Assembly (NCBI GenBank): GCA_004123355.1
Contig: SCHM01000005.1
Location: 186,001-250,000 of the forward strand
DNA from: Amphirosellinia nigrospora
Taxonomy: Eukaryota > Ascomycota > Sordariomycetes > Xylariales > Xylariaceae
Reading direction: 5' to 3'
DNA: 64,000 bases
Shown: positions 50,851 to 63,016 of the stretch, piece by piece
Layout: every line of letters starts with the position of its first letter
How positions within the stretch are numbered: position 1 is the first letter of the stretch
The notes under the pieces: generated by a model
What the model was told of the DNA's origin: nothing
The model's input: the letters and a program-made list of their open reading frames with translations, nothing else
The model's database searches: none
Made by a program: the position numbers and the translations under genes

Positions 50851-53052
50851 AACCCCAAACGAGCTCGAGGTTGGCCGTTTTGTTGTATTGATCACTGCTT
50901 AGGAGACTTCCTCCGGATTATTTGATAGTTCCATTTATATCGCAACTGTTAAAGCGTAGCTGGGATATTCATGCTCTCAATAGTCTAAGCTATGTTGTCG
51001 TTGCTGGTTAGACTGGGGCGTGTCGCGCCGCCAGAAGTGCTGACGGTGTTGGCTCCAAGGCAACCAATGTTCGCCTTGATGGACCCTCTGCGCTAGATGA
51101 GCTGTTGACAGTATAGATCGAGAAGGCCGGCCGGTTTATACACGCATAGGGGTTCCCTATTTGATCGATGGAAACCAAATACGCGACCAATCCCCTCCAC
51201 CTCGGTAAAATCACTTACGCTGTTCCAGTGCCTGTTGTGCCCTGTAACTTCACTACTTCCGCGTAACGCTCTTCTTGTGTGCGGGTGATACCTCAAGGAT
51301 AGTTGCGTACCATGAGGTTCGATATCACGAGTCTGAGAAAGATCCAGCGATGCTTCCTGGTGCACATATCGAATTAGCTACCCCCATGAGTCTGCATTTG
51401 ACATGGTGATTCCTGGAGTACACCGATCTTGGTTGCATCCAGTAGAACGGACCAATTCCCAGACCTTGTCACCATCCCACAGGAGAGTGCAGTGGTTTCA
51501 CGACGAGACACTCTAGATAAGCCTCCAAAGATCGGAGCAATCAAAATCAACGACACACCATGGCGGTATCACCGCAGTGCATAGCCTGACAGGCAAGCTC
51601 AAGCCTTACCATAGTTATCGAGCAAGGGGTGTAAACGACAAGTCTCGGGCGAAGAATGTTGTTGTACTAATCAATGCGCTTAGCGATCATAGACCGGCAG
51701 GTGCCGATTGCTGTAGTTCGCACCTAGCGCCACATCTACATCTCTCAATGGCATGTTCGCACAATCATAGGAGAAGGTTGAACGCTGTCGGACGTGTTAA
51801 GACAACTGCAAGGACGCGATGTCCGGCTCGATCTTTTTAAATGCCGAGAATATAAAGCGCGTGTTATGCTCATGCGGCAACACGAAATCCCTCCGAGTTT
51901 AGTCATAACGTCCTCAGTTAGAACGGCTTATCCAAGTATGCCGTCCGCGCCACTATCTCGCCCGCGTCCTGAGCTCTTTACGCTAATATGTACTCTACTA
52001 ACCTGGGCAAGAAGGAGAATGTGGCGGATGTGAGAAAGACTTCTTTCAAAAAATGGATATACATCCTGCTTGCGGCGAGAATGAACAGGTGGATGAGGGC
52101 GGTTTATTAAATTGTACGCTGTGCATAAAAGTCAAGTATTGTAGTAATAGATAGTAAAATTGTATGTCAGTGCCGAATGTGGATAGTTTTAATAAACTTT
52201 CAAGTGTCACTAAGCCTGGTAATAATATAGCAAGTATCGCAAAGGGACTCTTTGAGGCATATAATGGTCCTATAGCTACAGCAAAGCATAATCTACCTTG
52301 CTAGCCATTCCAAACCATAAAGCCAAGCAGGCTAGATCTATTCAACACTCAGTCAGATGCTGCGAATCGTATCTCTTTCTTACTGTATAAAAAATTTCAT
52401 CATGCGTTAATCCGCAATCAGATTTGAAACAAGCCATCAAAAAGTTTCATGCACGACAAGTTCCACAAACATCATTTTATCCCGATCCTATTAATCCATC
52501 GCCCCATTCTCAAGTCATGAAACGACCCTCGACGCCCTTACCGAAATTACAATATTCAATCTTCGATTTTCATATTTCCTCCGCTTCTGGTCATCATTCT
52601 AGTCGCATTTCCTCATGATGTAAACAAGCAAACACAGACATGCTTGTCTTCATTCGCCTTCACAGTGCTCAAACAAGTATGAGGTCATCGAACACATGGA
52701 AAACCTCCGTCACACTCAGGAAACATCTCACTCACGATTCACAAATGCAAAGTCCGAAGTAAAGCTAAATAGCTTTCGTATGTATATACTAGGTACCATG
52801 ACTGCAGTGCACGTACACGGGTAATGAGATATCTACAAGGTCCAGACTTGTCACCGTCTCTATCGAAGAGAGGCGCTCAAGTCAGGGAATGAGAAGGACA
52901 CACGGGGTATTTCTCTCATCTTAAAAACAAACTGGTGGGCTGATCTGGGCATTAATGCAATTCCTGATTACTTTCTTCGTAGCAAATTTTTTCGTAGCTT
53001 CCATCATCTCATCGCCTTGAGAACAAGGCAAGACAGCATTCCCTCGGCTCCA
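50851..53052. other. Gene-free stretch
   Basis: More than 2 kb with only short, unsupported frames (for example 51093-51365 and 51577-51840). The part from 52100 to 52600 is AT-richer. No RNA gene or clear repeat was recognised. Confidence 0.5.
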
Positions 53053-53960
53053 TTACAGGAGGTAAGCGGCGCCAGCGGCAAGGAACATGCCGACGATGCC
53101 AACCTGAGCACGAGAGCCAGCGCCTGTGGCCGGGGTCGAGGAGGTTGGGAAGCGCTGGAGGTTGAGCTTGGGGGCTCGGTGGTGCTACCGACCGAGGTGG
53201 TGAGGGTGGACGAGCCAGTGGGCACGATCGTGGTACCCGGGTATCCTGACGAGGAGGAGGGAGCGCCACCTTCAGACGAGGAAGTGGTAGGACCAGGATA
53301 GCTGGAAGAGCTATCGGTAGGCGTCGCGGTAGGCGTGTCAGTGGGCGTCTGGGTAGGACTGTCTGTAGGCGTCTGAGTAGGAGTATCCGTGGGAGTCGCG
53401 GTGGGAGTGTCAGTGGGAGTCGACGTAGGCGTCACGGTGGGCGTCTCCGTGGGCGTCTCGGTAGGAGTCTCGGTAGGAGTGCCTGTGGGATAGTTAGTGG
53501 GAGTCTCGGACGGACTCTCGGTGGTGGTCGTAGGAGTATAGGTCGGAGTATCCTGACTGGAGGTGGTTGTTGTGGAGGTCACGGGGGGGCTCGTAGTAGT
53601 CGAGCCGCCACTTCCACCAGCCGCAACGGCAGCACAGAATTTGTCAATGCCAGTCTGGACATTGCCTGCTCATTGGTCAGCTATCGTGTTGTTTGTACAT
53701 AAGTTTGATAAACATGATGGCCGGTGTCACATACCGTAGTCAGGCACACTGCAAGCGTCGCGCAGGCAAACCTCACCGTCCCGCCGGACCGTGTAGATCA
53801 ACGAACAGATGCAACTGTTGTCATCAGCGGCACAGGTGGTGTGCTGGGCGACCGAGTCATCGATACACTTGGGTGCGCAAGATGGCACGAAGTCGTTGAT
53901 GCTCAGGGCAGCGGCCATGGCAGCCATGGCTGGGAGTGCGAGGACACGAAGAGGCGCCAT
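53053..53960 (-). CDS. CFEM-domain, GPI-anchored, Thr/Pro-repeat cell-wall protein
   Basis: This is an extracellular fungal protein. CFEM domains bind heme or act at the wall and host interface. ATG 53960 starts a signal peptide (MAPLRVLALPAMAAMAAALS). The CFEM cysteines follow as PSCAPKCIDDSVAQHTTC, NSCICSLIY and CLRDACSVPDYG. An intron at 53666-53734 precedes NVQTGIDKFCAAVAAGG. A long Thr/Pro repeat, probably O-glycosylated and wall-spanning, fills 53310-53530. A GPI-type C-terminus is visible as TGAGSRAQVGIVGMF plus LAAGAAYLL ending at 53053, but it lies in a different frame from the repeat, with the change near 53135 at a C run. Read in the other frame the protein ends at 53004 without an anchor. 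I think the GPI end is the true one. Confidence 0.78.
53310..53525 (-). repeat. Thr-Pro-Thr-x tandem repeat within the CFEM gene
   Basis: About fifteen degenerate 12-bp units encode TPT(D/E/S/A/Q/V), for example TPTETPTETPTETPTVTPTS. The repeat forms the stalk of the wall protein and is prone to length change by slippage. Confidence 0.75.
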
Positions 53961-54111
53961 TGTGATGAAGTGATGAACAGGATGACTTATTGCTTCTTCT
54001 TGTCTTAGGTTGTAAGTTCAGTACTGTTCAGTTCTGTTTCGACAAACAATCTGGTAACAAAACAAAACAAGTTGAGGCTTCGTGGGGAAATCAGGACAGC
54101 GAGGGTAATCC

Positions 54112-54119
54112 TTTTTATA
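54112..54119 (-). promoter_or_regulatory. TATA box of the CFEM gene
   Basis: TATAAAAA on the minus strand lies about 155 bp upstream of ATG 53960, followed by a CT-rich stretch. It is a good consensus at normal fungal spacing. Confidence 0.5.
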
Positions 54120-56284
54120 GGGAGGTATGTTGATGAGGATGAGGATGGTTTAGTGTCGGCGTCGATCCAAATATCGATCTGTTAATAGTGTAGTCTGATT
54201 TTCAAACATTCGGTCATGGGTATTAGAGGGACTAGGGGCCGTTTCCAGCAGGTGATGAGATGGGGAAGATGCTCCGTATCTATATTGTCGGTCAGGATCT
54301 CGGGGATCGGCAGTGGCCCTGTCCATGAAGAAGGGCAACCACGATCTCCCGTCCCGACAGACGCCACTACGCACGTAAAAGTGGCAACGGCCATGTCGTC
54401 ACCCCAGTTCTGCCCCAGCATCTGCCACTATCTGCTAGTATCTGCCAGTACACGACGACGAGAGAGCCGCCGAGGTTACAGCGCGCGCCCGCGCCCTAGA
54501 GGGCAGCTGTCAGGCATTGCCGTGGCTGGCTCCCTGCGCTGTGCCGTCATAAGCCCCCTTGGGTTATAGCGTGTTATAGGGGCTGTTTGACCTCGGGCCA
54601 ATCAGATCGCCCAATGTCCGTTGCTAGGGGTGTCTCATTGCCTGATTAGGCAGGAGGGGCATCTGAAACGGAGGAGCTCAGCTTAGCCCCGTCTGCCAGG
54701 ACCAACGCTAAGACCCATTGTTGTTCCGCATATAGAGCTTAACTCACATAGGGTAGTTCGACTTACATAAGAGGTAACGTGCCATTTGGTAGTTGGTCAC
54801 TATCACCAGACTATCACCCTCCTTCACCCCAGCCTTCACCCCAGAATATGTGACTTGGCGTTGCCCGATACTCCCTCGTGTCGGCATTGCCTCTGTAGTG
54901 CGTTGCGGTGTCCATGTAGATCCATAGGTAGGATTTCCCATTCTAGCGGACAAAACCTTCGTCATGATTGGGCATTGCCTGTCCGGCCTCTGCTGCCAAC
55001 AACTTGCTACTTTCGGACCCTGCATTTCGTGTTCGTTGTGCATGAACGTCCACGTGAATTTTGTGATCACAAGGTTGGGCCCATATTGCATTGCCGTCCG
55101 TAATGCATCGAATCCCCAGCTCCCGGCAACGTGGATGGGTCACAGCTAGTGGAATACGATGTCGTATTTGTCAACGTAGCGCCAATTCTTGTTACTCTGA
55201 ATTGTCTCTGATGCTATAGGACTGAAAGCATCGTGACCTTGCCCGTCGATTAAGAACGGATACCTTGCCATATGTGTCGCACGGCTTTCTTAGGTCCGTG
55301 GATACTGTGATTGAATCATCTAAACTATCTTCGTAGCTCCATGTACATACCACTCGTATTAACTACTTTACTAAGACATCTCTATAGTGGTAATAATCGT
55401 TCAAGGCAAAGAAAAAAGACATCTGAGCTTAGTGCTGCGACACCGAAAATACTTTTCCCCGCTCATATAAAACCACCATCTCCAAAAAGAGAGTACTTTA
55501 GCCGACCTCAACTTCTAATTCGGCATTGTGGCCGGCGATGTGGTTTGATACAGTAAGCTCTTTAGCCCCTCTAATTACCTAATCATGGCCATTCATATCA
55601 TCTTTACTATGTGACAACCCGAAAAAGAGGTAGTTACCTTACTACCCAAAACGCCATGCGTAATAACCCTCATTGCCATTCTCTTAGCACACACTATATA
55701 TCTATGAATTTTGACGATACCTTCGCTTCGATACTATACGAAATACAGGACTTAGGTCTACTGGTTTCGATTTCTCTTTACTACCTAATGCAACCTGACT
55801 TTTTACCCTGTGTTTATAAATAGATCTAAAAGTATCCTCGTTTAGGAGAACCTCCGATTGTAAACCACTCAAGACGGGTCTGTACTACATGAAGCTGTTG
55901 TCTCAGTTCTCGTGTAATAGTCGGAAGTTGTGCGACCTTCTAGGACTCTTGGTAGCTTGAAACCCTGTATTCCATAATTCTCTGGCTCGTGCAGATGACA
56001 AGTGGTCCCTTGCACATCATAGAAGCTAGACTGGCCGAGGAAACGGAAGGGCTTCGATAATATATTTCATGGCCCACGCTAGTCATGTTTTGAAATCAAA
56101 AATGAGAAATATGAAGAACTAGGAAAGAGTGTCACACAATACAGAATGAAATCATACAGCTCCATCGGTGTTACCTTTCTCCATTTGTATTCATGAGCAA
56201 TCCAATCAGTAAATAAGCAAGCAAATCGCCCTTTTCCATGTCTTTCATTACACCGGTGTCACGAACCTCGCAAGGGGGGAGGGT

Positions 56285-56400
56285 GTAAACACCTGTTGTT
56301 GCACAGAGGACCAGTGAAGTCATCTCCGTGGGCTCTATGTGACTACTTGACTATATACAGAGAGTCTCTTTGTGCTCAGATCCCTGTTTCCTGGCAACCG
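56285..56400 (+). repeat. Interspersed repeat module, copy 1
   Basis: It starts GGGTGTAAACACC and contains CCAGTGAAGTCATCTCCGTG and ACTATATACAGAGAGTCTCT. Copy 2 lies at 57403-57530, and a shorter related piece lies at 56500-56590 (GACTGTATACAAGGAGTCTC). All are in the same orientation. The TGT start suggests an LTR-like end, but the type is unproven. Confidence 0.5.
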
Positions 56401-57402
56401 GGAATTAATTGCGTTACGATGAGAACTTTTAACCCATTCTATATAAGTGTGTTTTTAGAAATAATGATAGGTACTAATTAGATCTTTGTTATCGCACGAA
56501 GGTCTTCAAAACTACCGAGTGGACACTACCTAACTATCTGACTGTATACAAGGAGTCTCTTTGTCGACGTCTATGTGCTAATCCCTTGTGACAAGTTGAA
56601 TGTAGAAAAAGTTCCCGTCGGGGCTGGCAAGGATTGCGTGGCAGGGTTCAACTCGCAAATCTAAACTAATCTCGCTATTTAGCATCTCGAGTATCCCTTA
56701 GCTATGCTCATTCCGGGTATTTAAGTTGGCTCTCGAGTTCTATCAACTCTCGGAAGGCAACCATCTTGCCCGTCTCGCGCTTCCAATACAGCACCTATGT
56801 TAACTAATTAAGTCTTTAATAATAACATCTATTTTATTCAGCTTAGCTAGCGACGCATCCCCGCTGTGACTAATAAACGCCATAATGGTCAACATTTTCT
56901 CCAGAGTCATCGAGCGCCCCAAAAAACTCTAGTCAGTTGTCGTGGAAGATTGATGAGATCGCGCGGTTTTGACTGCATCTCTTTTTTGTACCTGCCTCGC
57001 TAAGCCCTTGTAAGGCTTCTTAGCTTTTCATCTTCGACGTCTCCTGCAAGCTCAGCAAGATTAAGATATCTGCCAATCGTTCGATAGATGCCTTGTTGAT
57101 ACTGTCCATAGGCTTGATTATAAAAGTGCCAAGACTGTTGCAGCGATCAACAGCTTCCCATTTAGGGAAGAGTTTTTGCGTTTTCCAAAGCCTCTAGGAA
57201 TGATAGAACCTACGCCTGTATACTACTACCGCATCAATTTCAAAGCGCGACTTCTTTAGAGCCGTAGTTAATTCCTTTGGCATAGACTCGTTTTTCAAGC
57301 GTATTGGATGGAGGACGTCGAGAAAAGTCTGTTCGGTGATGTTTATAGTATGAAGTGCTCTGCACTCCAGATCGACAATAGACAGTCATGGACTTCGCAA
57401 GT

Positions 57403-57530
57403 AGGGTGTAGACATCTTTTGCTGGACGGAGAACCAGTGAAACCATCTCCGTGGGCTCTATGTAACTATATGATTATACACAGAGAGTCTCTTTGTCTGG
57501 TCTGATCCCTATGTCTAGATCCCTGTTCCT
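57403..57530 (+). repeat. Interspersed repeat module, copy 2
   Basis: It starts GGGTGTAGACATC and contains CCAGTGAAACCATCTCCGTG and ATTATACACAGAGAGTCTCT, parallel to copy 1 about 1.1 kb upstream. Many differences between the copies are transitions. It may be the second end of a small, decayed element. Confidence 0.5.
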
Positions 57531-58650
57531 AGCATAGACATTTGTTGCTCGGCGAAGGTTCTCAGAACCAGCTTCGTGAAGGCTATCCAACTATATTATA
57601 GGGATCCTGTCTACGAGTACGCGAATGCGCCTTGCGTATTCACCGCCCACCCTCCCCCTTGGGCGATAATTGATACCTATGCTGTAGAAACTAGGCCAAG
57701 CAGCAACAGTTGATTTATTATTACATATTACAAACAGTCTGGCATACCAATCTCCTCAACTGAACTCTAGTTTAGCTGACTATGTTAATTGCTATTTCGA
57801 AGGTGCCATACTTCATTCAAGAGTTACGATTTACATTGATTTTTCCTTGAGGTCGTTAATAACATCTATTTCCTCAATTTAAGCTTTAACATTCCGATGG
57901 TGGATATCGTCAAGTTATCATGAAAACCTGGCCTTTCAAGTGATTTAAGGCTTCGACCCCGGCATTTTGTATGTGACTTCAGCAGCCGTCGCCTACGTTT
58001 CATGATATCAAACACACCAATAAGTGGTGATGAAGGTCATTGAGCTACATTATTGAGGAGGACTTTTGAGAGAGAAAAACGGAAGATAGACCGCAGTCCC
58101 GTTACCATTTAAGGTGATCTTTTCTTTTGCATAATTATTCAATAGATCAGCCACCTTTCTCGTTTTGGGAAGAGTTGCATTTTATCTACCCAATAGGAAG
58201 CTCACTAGGCCGGAAAGCCTGCAGATAAGCAATACTACCTACAACCAAAGGAACAAGCTTCGATTTAGGCATCACACAAAGTACGCAGAACCACGGCAGG
58301 CTTGCCTATTAAACGTAGTCTTTATTAGTCTCATCGGTTTTCAATATGTTTGCTAATTCTGTAGTAACTTTAAATTAAGTAAGAGTCGCTGTTCGACCCT
58401 TTACTCGCATCAGCTTCATAAAGCTAGTCAAACCGCCAATCCTCAGCGCCACGTTGGGGTCGGTCTCGACCCCGCCTCTCTCGCTCAGCTGAGAACCGAA
58501 TCATGACTGCATATTCTCAATTCGGCATGATTATGTAAGTGCCAAAGTTGGGCTGAGTTACAATCCCAGCGGGCGTGGCAGCGCAGAGATAGATCATACC
58601 CGGCATCAACCCCGCAAAACACCATAAATCACCATCGTGGAGATAAACCT

Positions 58651-61600
58651 GCTATGATCAAGTATGTCTCGGCAAGAAACACCTAGCGTTCACCGGACTG
58701 GGTTCACGCGGCTCTCTCGTGAGGACTCTTCACAATCTAGACCGCCGAAAGTCAAGTAAGCCAAGGTTACCCCTAGCAGTCCCATCTCTACACCCTGCCG
58801 ACCAGCTATTGCAGTATCATTTTCGTCCACGGCCTGAGAGGTCACCCACAAAGGACATGGGAGCACCAACAGATAGCAGAAATCGAAGAACCCACCGCGA
58901 CATCGAGTAAACGAACCCTCTTGAAGATATTTCATCGTCCCAAACGTGCCACATCACCCTACGCAAACGAAAACGGCAATCAGGAACCCTCTATAGAGCA
59001 CAAGGTGTTCTGGCCGCGCGATTATCTTCTCGAAGATGTTCCCGAAGCCGAAGTATGGACGTATGGATATAATGCGGACGTTATCGAAGGCCTATTTAAG
59101 GCCAATAATCAGAACAGCGTGTCGCAGCATGGTCGAGACTTCGCTGCAAAGTTCGAGAGGGAGATTGAAAATGAAGTGGGTTCACGGATCTGTCTTTGTT
59201 ATGGTTTTCTAATTTTTCATTCTAGGCACCTGTCATCTTCGTGGCGCATAGCCTCGGGGGGATTATCGTTAAAGACGTAGGTTTCGGCACAAATAGCACA
59301 GAATACACCAAGTGTTAGCGCTGATGTTATGTAGGCCATTCGCCGGTCTGAGCTTTGCCAATCACGCACAAGGCTGATCGTCTTCCTTGGTACACCCCAT
59401 CGAGGCAGTACAAAAGCTGGGTGGGGCGTTATTGCATCTAACCTCGCCAGCATTGCCTTCCAGGATGCGAACAAGAGGGTCATTCGAGCTTTAGAAGTAA
59501 ACGGCGAGATTCTCGATAATATTCAGGACGAGTTTGTGCGGATAACCCATAAAGCGGGTATTACCATTCATTCCTTCCAAGAAGCAACAGCCATGACAGG
59601 AATAAAGGGGATATCTGGCAAGGTATGGACTATCCCTTTGAAAGTTGCCTTGGCTTTTCGACGTGAGGATATAGCAACTGGGCATTATACTTCAAAGAGA
59701 CTTACCCGATAAGCTCGTTGCCGAGCGTTATGCCAAGGACATGCCGCTTACTAACGACAACCATAGGTTGTAGAAGACTATTCGTCGAAAGTCGGGTTGC
59801 CACCGGCATTTGAGACGGTTGAGAGTATCGATGCGAATCATACGCAGATAGCAAGGTGCACAAGCAAGACAGATCCACAATATCGTGATGTTGTAGGAGT
59901 GCTAAAGCGGTTCATCCGTACTGATGGCGAACTGAATGGCGACGATAGCAAGGCTCGGGAATCCGCCCCAGCTATACAGTTGGAATCGAAGAGAGACTCT
60001 TCTACAGGAGAGCCCGGAGTACAGCCAAGTAGTTAGTATATAATACCCTTATTAGCTGCCATGGATTATTAACCCTATTCAAGTACATGTTGGCGAACAA
60101 TCGCATCACATGTTGCAAGCTAACCGACGCCACTACCACATCCCAATTTCTAGGAACAGGCGATTTACCGGACGAGATGAGATTCTCGACCAGCTAAAGG
60201 AGAAGCTATTCATCAGCAAGGAGTGTCAGAAGCTCGCGATCGTCGGCCTAGGGGGTGTGGGTAAGACCCAAGTCGCACTACAACTAGCATACGGGTGAAA
60301 GACAAGCAGCCCGAATATTCCGTATTCTGGGTGCCGGCACAGAGCGATGAGAGCTTCGAGAAAGCCTACATAGAGATTGCGAGGCAACACAATGTCGAAC
60401 CCAAAGACGACGAAGACCTAAAAGAGTCTGTACGGAGATACCTCGAATCCGAAAGGGCTGGGAAATGGTTTCTGATCGTGGACAACGCAGATGATATGGA
60501 GACCCTATTCATATCCACCGGCCAGTCTCGTGGAATAGATTATTATTTACCCGAGACCGACAACGGTTTGACTCTATTTACTACACGCTCGAGAGAAGTG
60601 GCCGTGGCAGCAGCAGGAAGCGACGTGGTAAGCCTGCATGAGATGAGTAAAGATGAGGCGATAGGGTTCCTAAACAAGACCCTGATTGATAAAGAACTAC
60701 TTCGGGACGAATCAACAACAGAAGAGTTCGTTCAGGAACTTACATACCTTCCATTAGCCATCGCACAAGCTGCTGCCTATCTGAACCAGAATCAAATGTC
60801 GATCAAGAGATACCTCGTGCTCTTACGGAACACGGAAAAGGACCTCGTTAGCTTGATGAGTCGAGAGTTTCACGACAATACGCGGTACCGAGGGTCGCAA
60901 AATGCAGTAGCGACGACATGGCTGGTGTCATTCAATCAGATCCAACGATCCGATGCTAATGCTGCAGAATTGCTGTCATTTATGTCCTACATCGAGCCAA
61001 AAGGTATACCTCTATCGATTTTGCCTAGGCCCTTCGTAGATGCAGAAATGGAACATGCTATTGGTGTACTCTGCGGGTATGCTTTCTTAGTCCGACGAAA
61101 AGACGAGGAAACGTTCGACATGCATCGGTTAGTGCATATAGCCATACGGGTGTGGATAGAGAAACAAGACCTTGTAAAGGAGACCGAAACCAGGGCTATT
61201 CAACACCTTGAGGATGTTTTCCCATCTAACGATAAAGAAAATCGATCACAATGGAGGGAATACCTACCACACGCGCAACATGCTCTGAGGGTTAGCCAAG
61301 AAAATCGTGACGCGACGCGGTTCGATTTATTCTACTGGGTAGGACGTTGCTTATCCCAGGATCGACGATTTAAAGAAGCAATCATTGCCTTAGAAGAGAC
61401 ATATCGCTGGAGGAAGGAAAATCTTCTCACAGAGGACGAGAAACTATTAAATTCCGAGCACGCGCTCGCAATGGCTTGCACTAACGGCCGGCAGACCAAA
61501 AAAGCTATTGAAATACTCGAGCATGTTGTGGCCGTCGAAAGAAGAACGCTTATAGAAGATCACGACCGACTTGCGTCCGAGCACGAGCTCGCAAGGGCTT

Positions 61601-63016
61601 ATCTTACAGATCGGCAGATAAAAAAAGCTATAGAAATACTCGAGCACGTTGTGGCCGTCCGGAGAAAAACGCTTATAGAAGAAGAATCACAGCCGACTTA
61701 CGTCCGAGCACGAGCTCGCAAGGGCTTACCTTGACGATCATCAAACAAAAGAAGCTATTAAAATACTCGAGCATGTTGTAGCCGTCCGGAGAAAAACGCT
61801 TATAGAAGAAAATAACGCCCGACTTGCGTCGAGCACGAGCTCGCAGCGGCTTACCTTGACGATCATCAAACAAAAGAAGCTATTGAAATACTCGAGAATG
61901 TTGTGGCCGTCCAGAGAAAAACGCTTATAGAAGAAGATCACAGCCGACTTACGTCCGAGCACGGGCTCGCAACGGCTTATATATAGATCAGCAGATAAAA
62001 AGAGCTATTGAAATATTCGAGCATGTTGTAGCCGTCCGGAAAAAAACGCTTATAGAAGAAGATTACGACCGACTTGCGTCCGAGCACGGGCTCGCAACGG
62101 CTTATATTAACGATCGGCAGATAAAAAGAGCCATTGAAATATTCGAGCACGTTGTGGCTGTTGAGAAAGAAATGGATATAGGTGATGAAACCACACTTTC
62201 ACACGAGGGTTGGCTTGGAGAGGCCTACTTCAGAAATGGTCAGTTCGAAGAGGCTGTTAAAATATTCGAGCACGTCATAGCTGTTGGGAAAGAAATGGAT
62301 ATAGGTGATGAAACCAAACTTGCACGCGAGGGTTGGCTTGGAGAGGCCTACTTCAGAAATGGTCAGTTCGAAGAGGCTGTTAAAATATTCGAGCACGTCA
62401 TAGCTGTTAGGAAAGAAATGGATATAGGTGATGAAACCAAACTTGCACGCGAGGGTTGGCTTGGAGAGGCCTACTTCAGAAATGGTCAGTTCGAAGAGGC
62501 TGTTAAAATATTCGAGCACGTCATAGCTGTTGGGAAAGAAATGGATATAGGTGATGAAACCAAACTTGCACGCGAGGGTTGGCTTGGAGAGGCCTACTTC
62601 AGAAATGGTCAGTGCGAAGAGGCTGTTAAAATATTCGAGCACGTCATAGCTGTTGGGAATTAGATATAAGTGACGAAAGCAAGCTTACGTCCGAGTATTG
62701 GCTCGGAAAGGCCTACGTTAAAAATAGGCAGTTCGAAAAGGCTATCAAAATACTCGAGCGCATCGTGGCTGTTGGGAAGGGATTGGATATAGATGTCGAA
62801 CAGAAGCTTATACGCGAGTATCGGCTTGGGGAGGCCTATATTAAAAATGGGCAGTTCGAAGAGGCCATTAAAATACTCGAGCACGTTGTGGCCGCCGAGG
62901 AAGCGTTGGATATAAGTGATGAGTCGAAGGGCAAGACAAAGGATTTACTTGCAAAAGCGTACGTGATGCGAGAACCGATCCGGGCGCCGCCTCGTAGATT
63001 TAGTTGCCGATTCTAG
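58651..63016 (+). pseudogene. SesB-like hydrolase / NB-ARC / TPR receptor (NLR-type), frame-broken
   Basis: This is a fungal STAND/NLR protein of the kind used in heterokaryon incompatibility and innate recognition. The N-terminal alpha/beta-hydrolase (SesB-like) domain shows IIFVHGLRGHPQRTW (about 58818) and the nucleophile motif VAHSLGGIIVKD (about 59238). NB-ARC: RFTGRDEILDQL (about 60160), Walker A GLGGVGKTQVAL (about 60245), Walker B KWFLIVDNADD (about 60463), TLFTTRSRE, LPLAIAQAAAYL and MHRLVHIAI (about 61120). About twelve 41-residue TPR-like units follow. Introns: 59175-59225 and 59277-59336, then probably 59620-59766 and 60033-60089. The exact start is uncertain; ATG 58663 is a candidate but meets a stop. 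Frame changes occur near 60295 and at several places in the repeats. The stop is at 63014-63016. Domains and key residues are otherwise conserved. Confidence 0.82.
61447..62990 (+). repeat. TPR-like tandem array, 123-bp period
   Basis: Twelve (F/L)E-(H/R/N)V boxes recur about every 123 bp (41 residues) from about 61516 to 62878. Early units read AIEILEHVVAV and TLIEE, central ones AVKIFEHVIAVGKEMDI, late ones AIKILEHVVA. Three consecutive central units (62270-62640) differ at only two or so bases. Some early units are spaced out of frame. Confidence 0.8.

Larger units (their letters stand above)
54120..58650. other. Large gene-free region with degenerate repeats
   Basis: About 4.5 kb with no supported gene. 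The section from 55.3 to 58.4 kb is moderately AT-rich and looks like decayed repeat DNA. It contains the repeated module listed separately. A minus-strand open stretch near 57060-57320 may be a trace of a decayed element ORF but shows no recognisable motif. Confidence 0.5.

Noticed and set aside
62199-62642. 147-codon minus-strand frame opposite the TPR array
   Set aside because: It is the antisense reading of near-identical repeats, which keeps the frame open by periodicity.
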